This document shows, piece after piece, positions 31,459 through 42,645 of a stretch of DNA of 64,000 bases; position 1 is the stretch's first letter; every line of letters starts with the position of its first letter. A program made the translations under genes and the position numbers. Below the pieces are notes generated by a model, which did no database searches, was not told the origin of the DNA, and saw nothing but the letters and a program-made list of their open reading frames with translations. The stretch spans positions 11,657,072 to 11,721,071 of the forward strand of contig NC_064537.1 of NCBI RefSeq assembly GCF_023856365.1. Direction: 5' to 3'. This stretch comes from Brienomyrus brachyistius. Taxonomy: Eukaryota > Chordata > Actinopteri > Osteoglossiformes > Mormyridae.

Positions 31459-34400
31459 ATGTCTGATGAAATGTATTCACTGCTGAGCCTGGAGGAAGAG
31501 CTGAATTGTAGCATATGCCTCTTCGTCTTCGATAACCCGGTGACCACGCCATGCGGGCATAATTATTGCCAGGATTGTCTGGATAAGACCTGGCAGGATA
31601 GCGATCAGGTGGCCCTAGGCTTTAACTGTCCACAGTGCCGGACTCACTTCTCCACCAAGCCCGAGTTAAAGAAGAACACGGTTCTCAGCACCATAGTGAA
31701 GACGTTTAATATGAGGTTGGAAGGATCCAACGATGTGGACGTGGAGGTTAAGAAGGTGCCAGAAGTGGCTGAAATTACCTGTGATGTCTGTGGGAAAACC
31801 AAAGCATATAAGACGTGCCTAACATGCATGGCGTCGTATTGCGAGGAGCATGTGAGGCCGCATAAGGAAAATCCGATTTTTTCGACACATGAGATGACAG
31901 ATCCGCTGTCAGACCTCAAGGAGCGCATCTGCCTCACTCACAACAAAATGATGGAGTTTTACTGCAGCACGCACAGCCAGTGCATTTGTGTCGTATGCCT
32001 TCAGGAAAAACACAACAACTGCAGCTTCTGCAAGCCAGAGGAAGGACGAAACATCCAGGAAGTAAATATACATTTTTCTTAATGTGTTACACTTATTACG
32101 CATATAGCGTAACTGCACAACGTTCACACTAACATTAACATATTCTTTATTTTTGTAGTCTGAGCTAAAGAAAATGATGTATAATCTTGATGGAAAAATA
32201 GAGAAGACCCACACAGTTGTCAGTCAGATGAAGGAGCAGCAGTTTGTACTGAAGGTGGGTGTCTTTCATTAGGCTGCATTTTATTTGATGAGATATTACA
32301 TTTGCTTGAATAACTTTCTTGCTTCAGATGTGTCAGTATTTAATCTTTAAGGTTTTCCTTGCTCCTGCATAGTTTGATTGATGGGGTGAGACTGCAACAC
32401 TCGCGGGTTTGGGGTGGTTAGAGACCAGCCTCGTCTGTTTCCTTGTGGGTGTTGGTTTTCTGTTTCTCATTGATTATTTTATGTTTTCCTGTCTCAGGTT
32501 TGCCCTCCTTGTGTTCAGTTTTGGTTTTGTTTTATAACTTTTCCATAATAATTATCTTTGTATTGTATCCTCTGTGTGGTTAATGTCTCTTAGTTTGGCA
32601 TCTGTTAAGATTCCTAGTTTTGCACTCATTATTGTTAATCGGCTCCACCTGTTACTTGTTGCCCTGTGCCTTTGTTGATTTTGATTGACTTAGTCGTGTC
32701 ACTCCTACACTCGTTAGCCCGGTTTGTGTGTGTATTTAAGTGCCTGCTCCTTTCTGTCTTCCTGTGAGTCATGTGTGTTGTTCTGGTTCTGTGCCCATTC
32801 TCCCAGTTGGGTAAATTTATAGGTTCTGGTAGCCTGTTCTTGGGTTTTTTTTTTTTATTTTATTTTAAATTTATTCCCAAAACCCCTTGTCCTTTCATTT
32901 TGTTTTCCCTGGTATGCTCTAGTTCAGGGATATTCAAATCACGGTCCTCGAGGTGCGAGCACTGCTGGTTTTCCAGCCTTCCTTTACCCAGGAGCCCGGT
33001 GTGAAGCCTCTGACCAATCAGAATCAGTGATTATTAAACTAACTACCTGGGAGAACTGAAAATAAGGCCTGGATTTGGAATCGAGGTCCGGATTTGAAGA
33101 GGCCTGCTGTAGTTTGTTAATAAACCCCTTTTGTCTCGGAGCTGCCCCATGGATTCTTGCTCCTTTTCTGCCTGAGACATGCTATGTCACAACAGCTGCC
33201 GAGCAAGTCTGGAAAATGAAATAATTGATGCCCATAAAGCAGGAGAACCCTAAAGGAAGATAAAACGTTTTTGGGTAGCCATTTCCTGAATTTGTAATGT
33301 AGCTAAGAAATGGCCGTTAATAGGAATGGTGGAGGTCGAGTTGTGGTCTGGAAGACCAAGAACACTTTCAGAGAGAACTGCTCATAGGGTTGCCAGATAG
33401 GAAAAGCAAAGCCCCTGTTTGACTATAAAAGACATCCAGGAAGGGGCAGCGTACTAACTGTACTAAGGGACACTGTACTAACATGCAGCAACTCCTGCAC
33501 AAGAATGACCTTCATGGACGAGTCATCCTTGCCGCGAAATTCAACAACAGAAGTTTTAACATGAACATTGAAAGCTAATGCATTTTGGACACGCAAAGTT
33601 AAAATACAGTGGGGCCTGCAGCTCACAAACACGATCTGTTCCAGTGCTCATGAAGCAATTTGTACATGAACCGAGGGGATTTTTTCCCATAAGAAAGCAC
33701 TGAAATTCGATTAATTTGTTCACAAGCCTACCAAATAAATTTTTAAATTTTTAATTTTCTGGTTTTTACAGTAAAAACTTTAAAGGAAAAACACAATATA
33801 GTGTGGCGACGGGCAGACTGAGGCATCGCGGGAGCAGAGAGAGACATGGAGACTTGCTTGTCGGGAAAATCACGCTCTTTGTAAACAGTCCTTAACCCTT
33901 GTATTGTTGTTGTTAATGGTCCCTATTGTTGTGCATGTGTTTGCCCGTGTCTTGTGTGTAGCCGGTATGATTCTAGTGTGTATTTAGTGTATGTAAATCT
34001 TCCACTGTATGTGCATCTTGCAGTTCGGTGTCTGACAACCTTATGTTTTATGTTTTAACTTTTGCATGCCACTGTATCAGCAAAGTAATGTAGTATATAG
34101 TCGTAAGTGATGTATTTATTCTGACATTCTGTCAATAACAAATGTGATAAAATTACATTTATTGAACTGCAGTGAATATTGTAAAATATACTGCATATAC
34201 CTGTGGCAGGTTCAGTGTTTTTCACTTTGAAGTCTGAGAAAGGTTGAACTGAGGAAAGAGTAAACAAAATGTAACAATGCATGATTCTGACTTTGCCTGC
34301 TGAGTGTAGCGCTTGTCCTGTGCTCTAATGTCCCCTGGCACATGTTCACCACTCCAGGATTCAGCCAGTAGCAGGAAGAGGATTCTGGAGAGTGAGTTTC

Positions 34401-37400
34401 AGCAAATCCGGGAACTCATTGACAGAAGTGAGCAGGAAGCCATGAAGCTTGTGGACCAAGAGCAAGACAGCGGGAATGAGAAGATCCAGTCTTTGATGAA
34501 GAGATTCACCCTAAACGTGGAACAGATGAAGGAAACGAAAAGTCAGATCGAGAGCCTCTTGGGCAAGAAGGAATCATTCATGTTCCTGCAGGTGTTTTCC
34601 TGGCCACAAGCACATTATATACCTTAATAACCTGTATTTATCACATTCATATCACTGTTCCTGGTTACAGAGAAAATATGTTGTGATTCAGTTACAGAAT
34701 TTAAGGGTTTCTAAACTAAATGGTGCTGCTGATGAGAGTACGAGATCAAAATGCATGAACTGTGAAATACTGACATTATTTACTTCAGTGTCCAAAGCAC
34801 CAGCTAAAAGTGGTAACAAAACGACAACTGAGTTACATTTTTCCTCTATTTCAGACTAAAGTAAATCTGCCCCGAGCAGCGGAACCATATGTGCCCAGAG
34901 TCAATGTCAATTCCAGACAGGTGAGAGCCTCTGAGGACTACACTGTTGCTCTGAAGAAATTCCTTGAATACTTGTTGAAGGCACCAGCTGAGCAGAGGCT
35001 TCAGCTGCTGAACGCAGGTACAGTGTGTGTATTTGTGTGGTTTACCTCTGATTGCAAATGACTAATGAAAGAAATAAATGTACATACTTCAGACAGTTGC
35101 CTTTCTAGCAAATACACAAAATAGCACATTTGTTCATGGTGAGTCTTATTAAAGAAATAAAGATATTTTGATTTGCTGGGTGTTCAAGTCTCAGCCTGGG
35201 TCACATGAGTGTGGAGTTTGCATGTTCTCCCCATGTCGTCGTGGGGTTTCCTCCGGGTACTCCGGTTTCCCCCCACAGTCCAAAAACATGCTGAGGCTAA
35301 TTGGAGTTGCTAAATTGCTCGTAGGTGTGCATGTGTGCGTGAATGGTGTGTGAGTGTGCCCTGCAATGGGCTGGCCCCCCATCCTGGGTTGTTCCTTGCC
35401 TCGTGCCCCCCCCCCCCTCGTATTTAATTTGGCTTCATTCACCCCCCAACACACAGACCTTTGTATTTCAATGATCATGTTGTGTCCCCTCAGTCTCAGT
35501 CTCAGTCTCAGTCTCAGTCTCTCTCTTACGCCAGTGCATGTATTTGTATAGTTTACCTATTTTGTAGTTTACCTGTTGCATATGAATTCTGTAAGAAATA
35601 GATGGTAAGTGTGCATGTTTCTGACAGTTGCATTTTTGGCAGATACTCGCAACACATCTGTCGATGGTGAGTTTTATTAAAGAAATAAGGATATTTTGAT
35701 TTGCTGAGTCTGCACTTTTTTTAATCCGCACCTTCTGGGAAATAAGTTTTATTTTGTGAACAGGGCTGCAATGTTTATTCCCTGCAGATATAAATAAAGA
35801 AGTTCGCCATCCAACAATGCCTGATGTCCGCGGGACACGTGAGTGCCGAACTGTTTCCACCATGACTTAAAAATACACCTTTTATTTCAGGGGTTTCGCG
35901 AAGTGGAGCTTCACTCCATCCTTTTGTTGTAACAGTCCTGTAATTCTAGTTGTCAGCGGTTCTTTCTCCTTACTTTTGTCCCAACTTGGCTTTTGAATTG
36001 AAGAACATGACATGTCTTGACTCTGCAATGTCGCCGACTTAAAGCAATTTTTTTCCTGGGGGGCGGGGGGAGTTTAGGTGGCGAAATGTTCCGTCAGCCC
36101 CCTGGGCATTTACCAAATCAAGGCGCAAGGAAGAAGCTGCCATGTAAGTTAAGGGTCAGTCATAACTGTAGGGTTGACTAGGTTAAATGGTAGTTCTTCC
36201 CATGTGTCTACTTCTATGTGCATGTTGCATATCTGTAGATGTATGATTATATGATATACATATATAAACATGGACAAATTTGTTGGTTCCTTTCCACAAA
36301 CAAACAAAAAAAACACAACTATCTCTGAAATAACTTTTAAAATAACAGTTTAATAGCAACCCTTACTGTTTATTCCATATTTAACACAAATCAGACTTTG
36401 CTTTTGATTATTGATTCAGTTGAATATTTTATATAATTAAACAAATGAAAATGGCATGAACAAAAAAAGATGGTACAATTAATTTAATATTTTGTGGCAC
36501 CACCTTTTACACCAGTCACTGCCAGCAAGCGATCTCTGTACTTCACAGTGAGCCGTCTGCATTTGCCAATCAGTAGTTTGGCCCACTCTTCCTGAGCAAT
36601 TATCTGCGTTATCCTTCTGATCAACCTGGGGTTGCATTTGCTCTTGCGTCCACATTCTGGGAGGTTTGCTACAGTCCCATGAACCTTATAACTTTTTAAA
36701 AACGTTGGCAACTGTGGTCACAGGAACATGAAGCTGCTTGGAGATGGTCTTATAGCCTTTACCTTTAACATGGTTATCGCCTTAATCGTCTTTCTGAGCT
36801 CCTCAGACAGCTCTCTACTTTGCTATCTCTGGTCCATGTTCAGTGTGGTGACACAATCATACCAAGCAACACAGTAACATGTTCTTTCCCTTTAAATGGG
36901 CTGAATGGCTGATGAAAAGCTTGAAGGCACCCGTGACAAACATGATTATAATACAAGGATTAATAGTCTCTGTATGGGCACCAACAAATCTGTCCATACT
37001 ATTTTATCATATCTTTGTAAAATAGACAGTAGACCAGCTCTATACTCTCAGCAGGGTTCTGGAGGGTTCATGGGAGTTTGCCCGACCAGTCTACATGTGT
37101 TTTGTGGACTTGGAAAAGGCATTCGACCGTGTCCCTCGGGGAGTCCTGTGGGGAGTGATCCGGGAGTATGGGGTACCGGGCTCCCTTTTAAGGGCAGTTC
37201 GGTCCCTGTATGACCGGTGCCAGAGTTTGGTCCGCATGGGCGGCAATAAGTCGGACTCATTTCCGGTGAGGGTTGGACTCCGTCAGGGCTGCCCTTTGTC
37301 ACCGATTCTGTTCATAGTTTTTATGGACAGAATTTCTAGGCGCAGCCAGGGCGTTGAGGGCGTCCGGGTCGGTGACCTCAGGATTAGGTCTCTGCTTTTT

Positions 37401-38711
37401 GCAGATGATGTGGTTCTGTTGGCCTCATCGGACCGTGACCTTCAGCTCTCACTGGAGCAGTTCGCAGCCGAGTGCGAAGCGGCTGGGATGAGAATCAGCA
37501 CCTCCAAATCCGAGACCATGGTTCTCAGCCGGAAAAGTGTAGAGTGCTCTCTCCGGGTTGGGGATGGGGTCCTCCCCCAAGTGGAGGAGTTTAAGTATCT
37601 CGGGATCTTGTTCACGAGTGGGGGAACGATGGAGCGGGAGATCGACAGGCGGATCGGTGCGGCGTCAGCAGTCATGCGGGCGCTGCATCGGTCTGTCATG
37701 GTGAAGAGAGAGCTGAGCCAAAAGGCAAAGCTCTCGATTTACCAGTCGATCTACGTTCCTACCCTCACCTATGGTCATGAGCTTTGGGTAGTGACCGAAA
37801 GAACGAGATCGCGGGTACAAGCGGCCGAAATGAGTTTCCTCCGCAGGGTGGCTGGGCTCTCCCTTAGAGATAGGGTGAGGAGCTCAGTCATTCGGGAGGG
37901 ACTCAGAGTAGAGCCGCTGCTCCTCCGCATCGAGAGGAGCCAGATGAGGTGGCTCGGGCATCTGATCAGGATGCCTCCGGGACGCCTCCCTGGGGAGGTA
38001 TTCCGGGCATGTCCCACTGGGAGGAGACCCCGGGGAAGACCCAGGACACGCTGGAGAGACTATGTCTCTCGGCTGGCCTGGGAACGCCTCGGGGTCCCCC
38101 CAGAGGAGCTGGACGAAGTGGCCGGGGAGAGGGAAGTCTGGGTCTCCCTGCTGAGGCTGCTGCCCCCGCGACCCGACTCCGGATTAAGCGGGAGATGATG
38201 GATGGATGGATGGATGGATGTAAAATAAACAGCAAATAATTTCTTTTCATAATTTTATTGATTTATTGTATTACATACAGTGAGGCATGCAGGTATACAT
38301 TAGACAATTGCTTTTACCGTAACTGAATCACTTTTCAGGAGAAATGAAGCATTGTTTCAATGAGCTTTTAGGGAACCAACAATTTTGTCCATGTCTATAT
38401 GTGTGTGTGTGAGTGTGTGTGTGTGTGTGTGTGAGAGGGTATACCTATCCTTATGGGGACACAATGTCCCCATAACATGATAAATATCCATTTTTTTCCC
38501 TTATGGGGACCGGTTTCCAGGTCCCCATAATGGAAAACTCTATTTTATAAAAATCAGTGACTGCTATGAAAAAACTAAAAATGCAAAAACTCTTGTATTT
38601 TGCTTGGTTACTTATGGTTATGGCAGGGTGGGGGTTAAGGTTGTCATAGTTAGCGTCAGCATTTTTCCCATAGAAGTGAATGAGCGGGCCCCATAAGGAT
38701 AGGTATACCTT

Positions 38712-38746
<35 letters not shown>

Positions 38747-40837
38747 TCAGACAACGAGAGAAAGGGAGAGAGGTTGGCAGGACTTGAGCACAAACACACA
38801 CAAGCAACAGAAATTTTACACGAATCATCGCACGGGGCACAGATCCAGATGTTCTTCTCTGGTGCTGAATTTTGACAGATGCCTGCTGTCCGTAGTGCTG
38901 TAACTTGTGCATATATACATATATTATTTTAAAGTCACTGTTTCTGGATGAGCGTGTTCACCTGTCTATTACTGTCAATGAAGATGCATCCTTTTTGATC
39001 AGGAAACAGATTTTCTTTCTGAACATTTTACCTAGAACCGTGTGGAGGGTTGAGCTCTCCGATGGGTTCGGTCTGGGTACCTCTGGTGTTTCTGCCATCT
39101 GTTACACCCTCGCTTATTCTTTTAATGTTTGCTTTCAGTTCCCAATCCCAAGGAAGTGAAGGGTGAAAACTTTTACAGTAAGAAACATTAATGCATCAAC
39201 ATTCCATTTTGTGATTTTCAGTTGAAATGACCTTTTCATTTGTACATACAGTCTAGAGTGTTTCAATTTGCATTTAAGAAAGAGATGATCCAGTTTGCAT
39301 TCCACTGCACATTTTTTTTGGGTTGTGAAAAATACCAATGGATTGGATTTAACACCCAAAAAAATTGCAGAGCATTTGTGAAGCTGAATAATACGACATG
39401 CCGAGAAAATTGGAAATTTTGAGTCTGGTTAAGTTTGCCAGCTGATACAAACTAATCTCTCTCAGAAACTAAGAAGAAACCACCACATCCTCCACGAGAA
39501 CTAGCCGCTCCTTTAATGAACACTAATGAGCCACCAAAAGCCCTGGGCCTTTATGTCCCCCATGGTAAGCAGAAGCACCGTTTTCCATATGTGCCGATTT
39601 TCAGTTGCACATTAGTATGGAGTTTGCTCTGGATTTTATTACGTCACACAACATGCACATTTACATGTACGGTACATAATTTCATTTATTCAGAGACCTA
39701 GAGCATAAAACTGAATTATACAATTTAATTCCTTTTTATATATTATTTATCTTAATTTCCAGCATAATAATAGGAAAGCATTTATGCAAGAACAGCACAC
39801 CAACAATAAATCACAGTGAAATCATGTAGTGTGAAAGGCCAGTGACAACAAAGAACAATTAACCACTGTGTGATACAGACCTCTGGGACTCGATTCCAAT
39901 CCCCCAGGACATGTCAGCCTTATAACCAAACATAAGTGTACAGCTATTATAATGGTGATGATGATCAGCTGCTCAGTTTGTGGTGTCACTGCATTCGTGA
40001 TGAGGGTCAAAGGGCTGAGAATGCCTTGTATTACATGTCTAGTTCAGCTGAAAAATACGGCCCATGCCGTAAATTGCAAGGATGCAGCTAGACTCCTAGC
40101 TATAGGTATTTACATTAATTTTCAGTTTGCTTTTTTTCAGAACCAAAAAAAGTCCCAAGTGTTGTTTCTGCTACTACAAGTGATCTACTGAAGTGTGAGT
40201 TTGTCTCTTGTTCAAAGTCGTGGAGGTTTGTTTCTCCTTGTAACTCGATGGAATATTCCGGAATGTTGGTGTGCGGTGACTGATTCTTCCCACCCTTTTA
40301 CCAGATGGCGTTGAACTGACTCTGGACCCCATGACGGCCCACAAGTGCATCCTCCTGTTGGAGAATTTCACGAAGGCCATGGCATCTGACGAGCCGAGTC
40401 CTTACCCTGACGGGCCCGAACGCTTTGCCCTGTGGAACCAGGTGCTGGGCACCAGGGGCTTCTCTCAAGGACGCCACTACTGGGAGGTCAACATGAGCAG
40501 CAACAATTTCTGCGGCCTCGGCCTGGCCTACAAGAGCATGGACCGCGATGGCCCCGCCAGCCGGCTGGGCCGCAACAGCCAGTCCTGGTGCCTGGAGTGG
40601 TCCAACTTTATGCTCTCTGCCTGGCACAACAGCAGTGAGACAGTGCTGGAAAACCTCAACCCCAGTCGGGTAGGCATCCTACTGGACTGCGATCAGGGCA
40701 CCATCACCTTCTACAACGTGGCTGACAGGGCCTACCCCTTCTACACTTTCATTCAGCGCTTCTCACAGCCAGTTTATCCAGCCTTCTGGATCTTCTCCAG
40801 TGGTTCTCACGTCACTCTGTGTAAGATGACCAACTGA
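31459..40837 (+). CDS. trim25: TRIM25-like E3 ubiquitin ligase, copy 2
   Basis: Twelve coding exons join in frame to 663 aa: 31459-32061, 32159-32254, 34358-34591, 34855-35017, 35109-35138, 35643-35666, 35788-35838, 36078-36143, 39139-39177, 39466-39564, 40141-40194, 40305-40837. Domain plan and zinc ligands match copy 1. Exon 4 is two codons shorter. The acceptor of exon 5 has moved, giving 30 instead of 27 nt. Copy 1's exon 6 is missing, with a SINE-like repeat in its place. The equivalents of copy 1 exons 9 and 12 are longer by 9 and 15 nt, all multiples of three. The first exon is nearly identical to copy 1, but the B30.2 exon differs at 21 of 177 residues. No disruption is visible, so it is presumably functional. 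Sub- or neofunctionalised antiviral specificity is an inference. Confidence 0.93.
32385..33194. mobile_element. Solo-LTR-like repeat with nested MITE, trim25 copy 2 intron 2
   Basis: This is absent from copy 1, whose intron 2 is only 368 bp. It ends GAGACATGCTATGTCACAACA after AATAAACCCC, which looks like an LTR R-U5 end with a polyadenylation signal. The left border is approximate and no target duplication was confirmed. A short palindromic element lies within at about 32922-33113 (TATTCAAATCACGGTCCTCGA; AATCGAGGTCCGGATTTGAA). Confidence 0.5.
33200..33610 (+). pseudogene. Tc1-like transposase fragment
   Basis: The DNA resembles the 5' coding half of a common fish Tc1-like transposase: a helix-turn-helix region around CCATTTCCTGAATTTGTAATG, the GAGGTCTGGAAGACCAAG stretch, then ATGACCTTCATGG. 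It is frameshifted and incomplete, and lies in intron 2 of trim25 copy 2. Confidence 0.6.
33611..34320. other. Remainder of trim25 copy 2 intron 2
   Basis: AT-rich sequence; the last part (from about 34075) again resembles copy 1 intron 2. No coding sequence or named repeat is recognised. Confidence 0.4.
35185..35410 (+). mobile_element. SINE-like interspersed repeat replacing linker exon 6
   Basis: Contains GTGGAGTTTGCATGTTCTCC and, further on, TGGGCTGGCCCCCCATCC, hallmarks of a very common fish repeat that recurs at 40990-41140. Copy 1's exon 6 lies at this place, so the exon was lost or displaced in copy 2. Confidence 0.6.
35492..35527. repeat. (CTCAGT)n microsatellite
   Basis: About five hexamer units followed by (CT)n. 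Copy 1 has two units at the equivalent site near 17360. Confidence 0.85.
36265..37024 (-). mobile_element. Tc1-like transposon remnant
   Basis: The left end, CATGGACAAATTTGTTGGTTCC (36269-36290, two halves of one end), is mirrored by inverted ends GGGCACCAACAAATCTGTCC near 36976-36999 and GGGAACCAACAATTTTGTCC at 38371-38390. A minus-strand frame near 36711-36484 holds a Tc1-type helix-turn-helix stretch (VHGTVANLPECGRK). Two right ends imply two nested or overlapping copies. The transposase is truncated. Confidence 0.65.
37025..38218 (+). mobile_element. 5'-truncated LINE, RTE/Rex3-like, in trim25 copy 2 intron
   Basis: Perfect 9-bp target duplications TGTAAAATA flank it (37016-37024 and 38219-38227). 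It ends in a (GATG)n tail right after the ORF stop, typical of fish RTE-type elements. It is inserted beside the Tc1-like right end. In-frame RT-like codons extend upstream of the first ATG back to 37025, so the 5' end is a truncation. Confidence 0.85.
37095..38198 (+). CDS. LINE reverse transcriptase, C-terminal part
   Basis: 367 aa from the first ATG, or about 23 more codons in frame upstream. It has the RT motifs FVDLEKAFDRVPR (near residue 3), GLRQGCPLSP (61-70) and the catalytic FADD (102-105), followed by a long RT C-terminal region and an arginine-rich tail. The endonuclease domain and the first RT motifs are missing, so it cannot be autonomous. It lies in sense in intron 8 of the copy 2 gene model. 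RTE clade is likely, not certain. Confidence 0.8.
   Translation: MCFVDLEKAFDRVPRGVLWGVIREYGVPGSLLRAVRSLYDRCQSLVRMGGNKSDSFPVRVGLRQGCPLSPILFIVFMDRISRRSQGVEGVRVGDLRIRSLLFADDVVLLASSDRDLQLSLEQFAAECEAAGMRISTSKSETMVLSRKSVECSLRVGDGVLPQVEEFKYLGILFTSGGTMEREIDRRIGAASAVMRALHRSVMVKRELSQKAKLSIYQSIYVPTLTYGHELWVVTERTRSRVQAAEMSFLRRVAGLSLRDRVRSSVIREGLRVEPLLLRIERSQMRWLGHLIRMPPGRLPGEVFRACPTGRRPRGRPRTRWRDYVSRLAWERLGVPPEELDEVAGEREVWVSLLRLLPPRPDSGLSGR
38228..38395. mobile_element. Tc1-like remnant, right part after the LINE
   Basis: Continues the Tc1-like DNA split by the LINE and ends in an inverted terminal sequence at 38371-38393. Confidence 0.5.
38438..38709. mobile_element. MITE with 20-bp-class inverted ends
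   Basis: The left end GGTATACCTATCCTTATGGG is mirrored by CCCATAAGGATAGGTATACC within 38686-38709. (GT)n microsatellites sit directly on both sides (38399-38434 and 38714-38742). It is non-coding. A relative is at 50665-50930 in dgke intron 4. Confidence 0.75.
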
Positions 40838-40989
40838 GCAGATGCCCGTGCAAATTATCCAAAGCACATTTATAACCTGGTGCTAATGTTGAATATTGTC
40901 AAATAGGACAGTAGTTAGCATGACATTACTGGGGGTGAATAATACAAACAATAATTTTATCATATACCTAATAATGAAATCAAACTTGT

Positions 40990-41140
40990 GAGTGAATGGT
41001 GTGTGAGTGTGCCCTGCGATGGGCTGGCCCCCCATCCTGGGTTGTTCCCTGCCTCGTGCCCATTGCTTCCAGGATAGGCTCCGGACCCCCCATGACCCAG
41101 TAGGATAAGCGGTTTGGAAAATGGATGGATGGATGGATGA
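40990..41140 (+). mobile_element. Fish interspersed repeat with (GGAT)n tail
   Basis: Starts GTGAATGGTGTGTGAGTGTG, passes GGGCTGGCCCCCCATCC and ends AAAATGGATGGATGG. Same family as 35185-35410. Confidence 0.65.
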
Positions 41141-42477
41141 AATCAAACTTTGATTATTACGCATCATTTTGTTTATGAAAATAATGTTTTTTTTAACATT
41201 TATATAATCATACCATTTTTTGGTTCTGAAAAAACACAAACTGAAAACTAATATAAATACCAATAGCTAGGAGTATATTGTTGCTGTCCAATGGAAAAAC
41301 ATGTACACCTCTAAAAGTTCATTGTTTCAGAAGTGTGAAAAAAAATCCATCTTCTCATAAACTACATTGCAAAATGAACCTTAAACATCATAATGAGACT
41401 CCCTCAGTGCCAGAAAGGGGAACCTGCCTTCACACAGCCAGCAGTGAACGGGTTAATGTTTTAAATGGACTTACATGGGTTGTTGTCAGGGAGGCAAATA
41501 CGTCCCTGACAAAATACAATCCAATCTCACTTTATATTCACGGTTAACAATGATGCTAATTATCTAGCTATCTAGCTGTTAATGTTGTTAAAATTAGTGA
41601 TATAAAGTAATCCATACAAATGACCTTCATGAATACATATGAATACATACCAGTACTACCAGTAGACAGAGGAGAATTCCATCCATCTACAGTAAAAGGT
41701 CACAGTCATTAAATTGTGGACGTCGGACAGCAACAATATGATAATTATTCTGTGATGCCTCACGTTTAACGGCAGCAGGTACCAAGCAGCTACTTTTGTT
41801 ATGAGCTTCACTGAGAAGCTGTACAGCGCCATGTGCCCTGTAACATGAGTAAACAATGTCAGTATGCTAACAGGTATCTCAAAGCTAAGCTTCCACTGCG
41901 CAGCTGAAAATTCTCTTTTCACATCCTGAGTGTGACCATGAGAAAAAATGTTAAAATTCCAGAAAACCCTCTGGCCATGTACCCTGAGCATAGCACTTGT
42001 GGTTCACTAGCTAGGGACTGGAATCAGAAACCAGATGCTTTTTGTCACTGGTGTTCACTGGAGTGACTGATGTGTTCAGCGGTGCTGGTCACGTTGTACA
42101 TCCAGAATTTGATGCTGCTGATGAAACTGAGAATCTGGAGAGATTATAGACCTCCTCCATATTATACAGACTCCCAGTGGAACATCCAGTCGATTTTTGA
42201 ATCTGGTGTATTAATGGTAAAGTCAAAAGCCTTAATGTTTACTTAAAGCAGTTCAAGTTTGGTAATAATTTCCAGGTTTATCACTATGTTTTAACTGAAA
42301 AGATAAAATATGAATTGTGATGCACAAGCAATAAGTCCCATTCATTAGGATTTCAGAAATCAGTTGGGAACTGGGATTTAAGTTGTGTTGTTTAACTTTT
42401 ATTGAGATTTGGGTGTTGAAATGTTCTACTATTTGAGGTGACATGTCTTTGGTTAGTTTAAAAGGTTCTCTTCTTAG

Positions 42478-42645
42478 GGGCTGTGACTTAGTGGCTTCTG
42501 ATGCTGTGTCTGTGACTGGAAGGTTGCTGGTTCAAATCCGAGGCCTAGAGTGAGCTCATTGTTGGCTCCTTGAGCGAGGCCCTTAACTGCCAGTTGCTCC
42601 AAGGATGGCCTTTTGGATTGTCTGCTAAATACGTAAACTGTATAC
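42478..42645 (+). mobile_element. tRNA-derived SINE fragment
   Basis: A tRNA-like head with a B-box-like GCTGGTTCAAATCC, followed by GAGCTCATTGTTGGCTCC and AGCGAGGCCCTTAACTGCC, the usual body of this fish SINE class. In unit 1 only a remnant remains near 22905. Confidence 0.55.
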
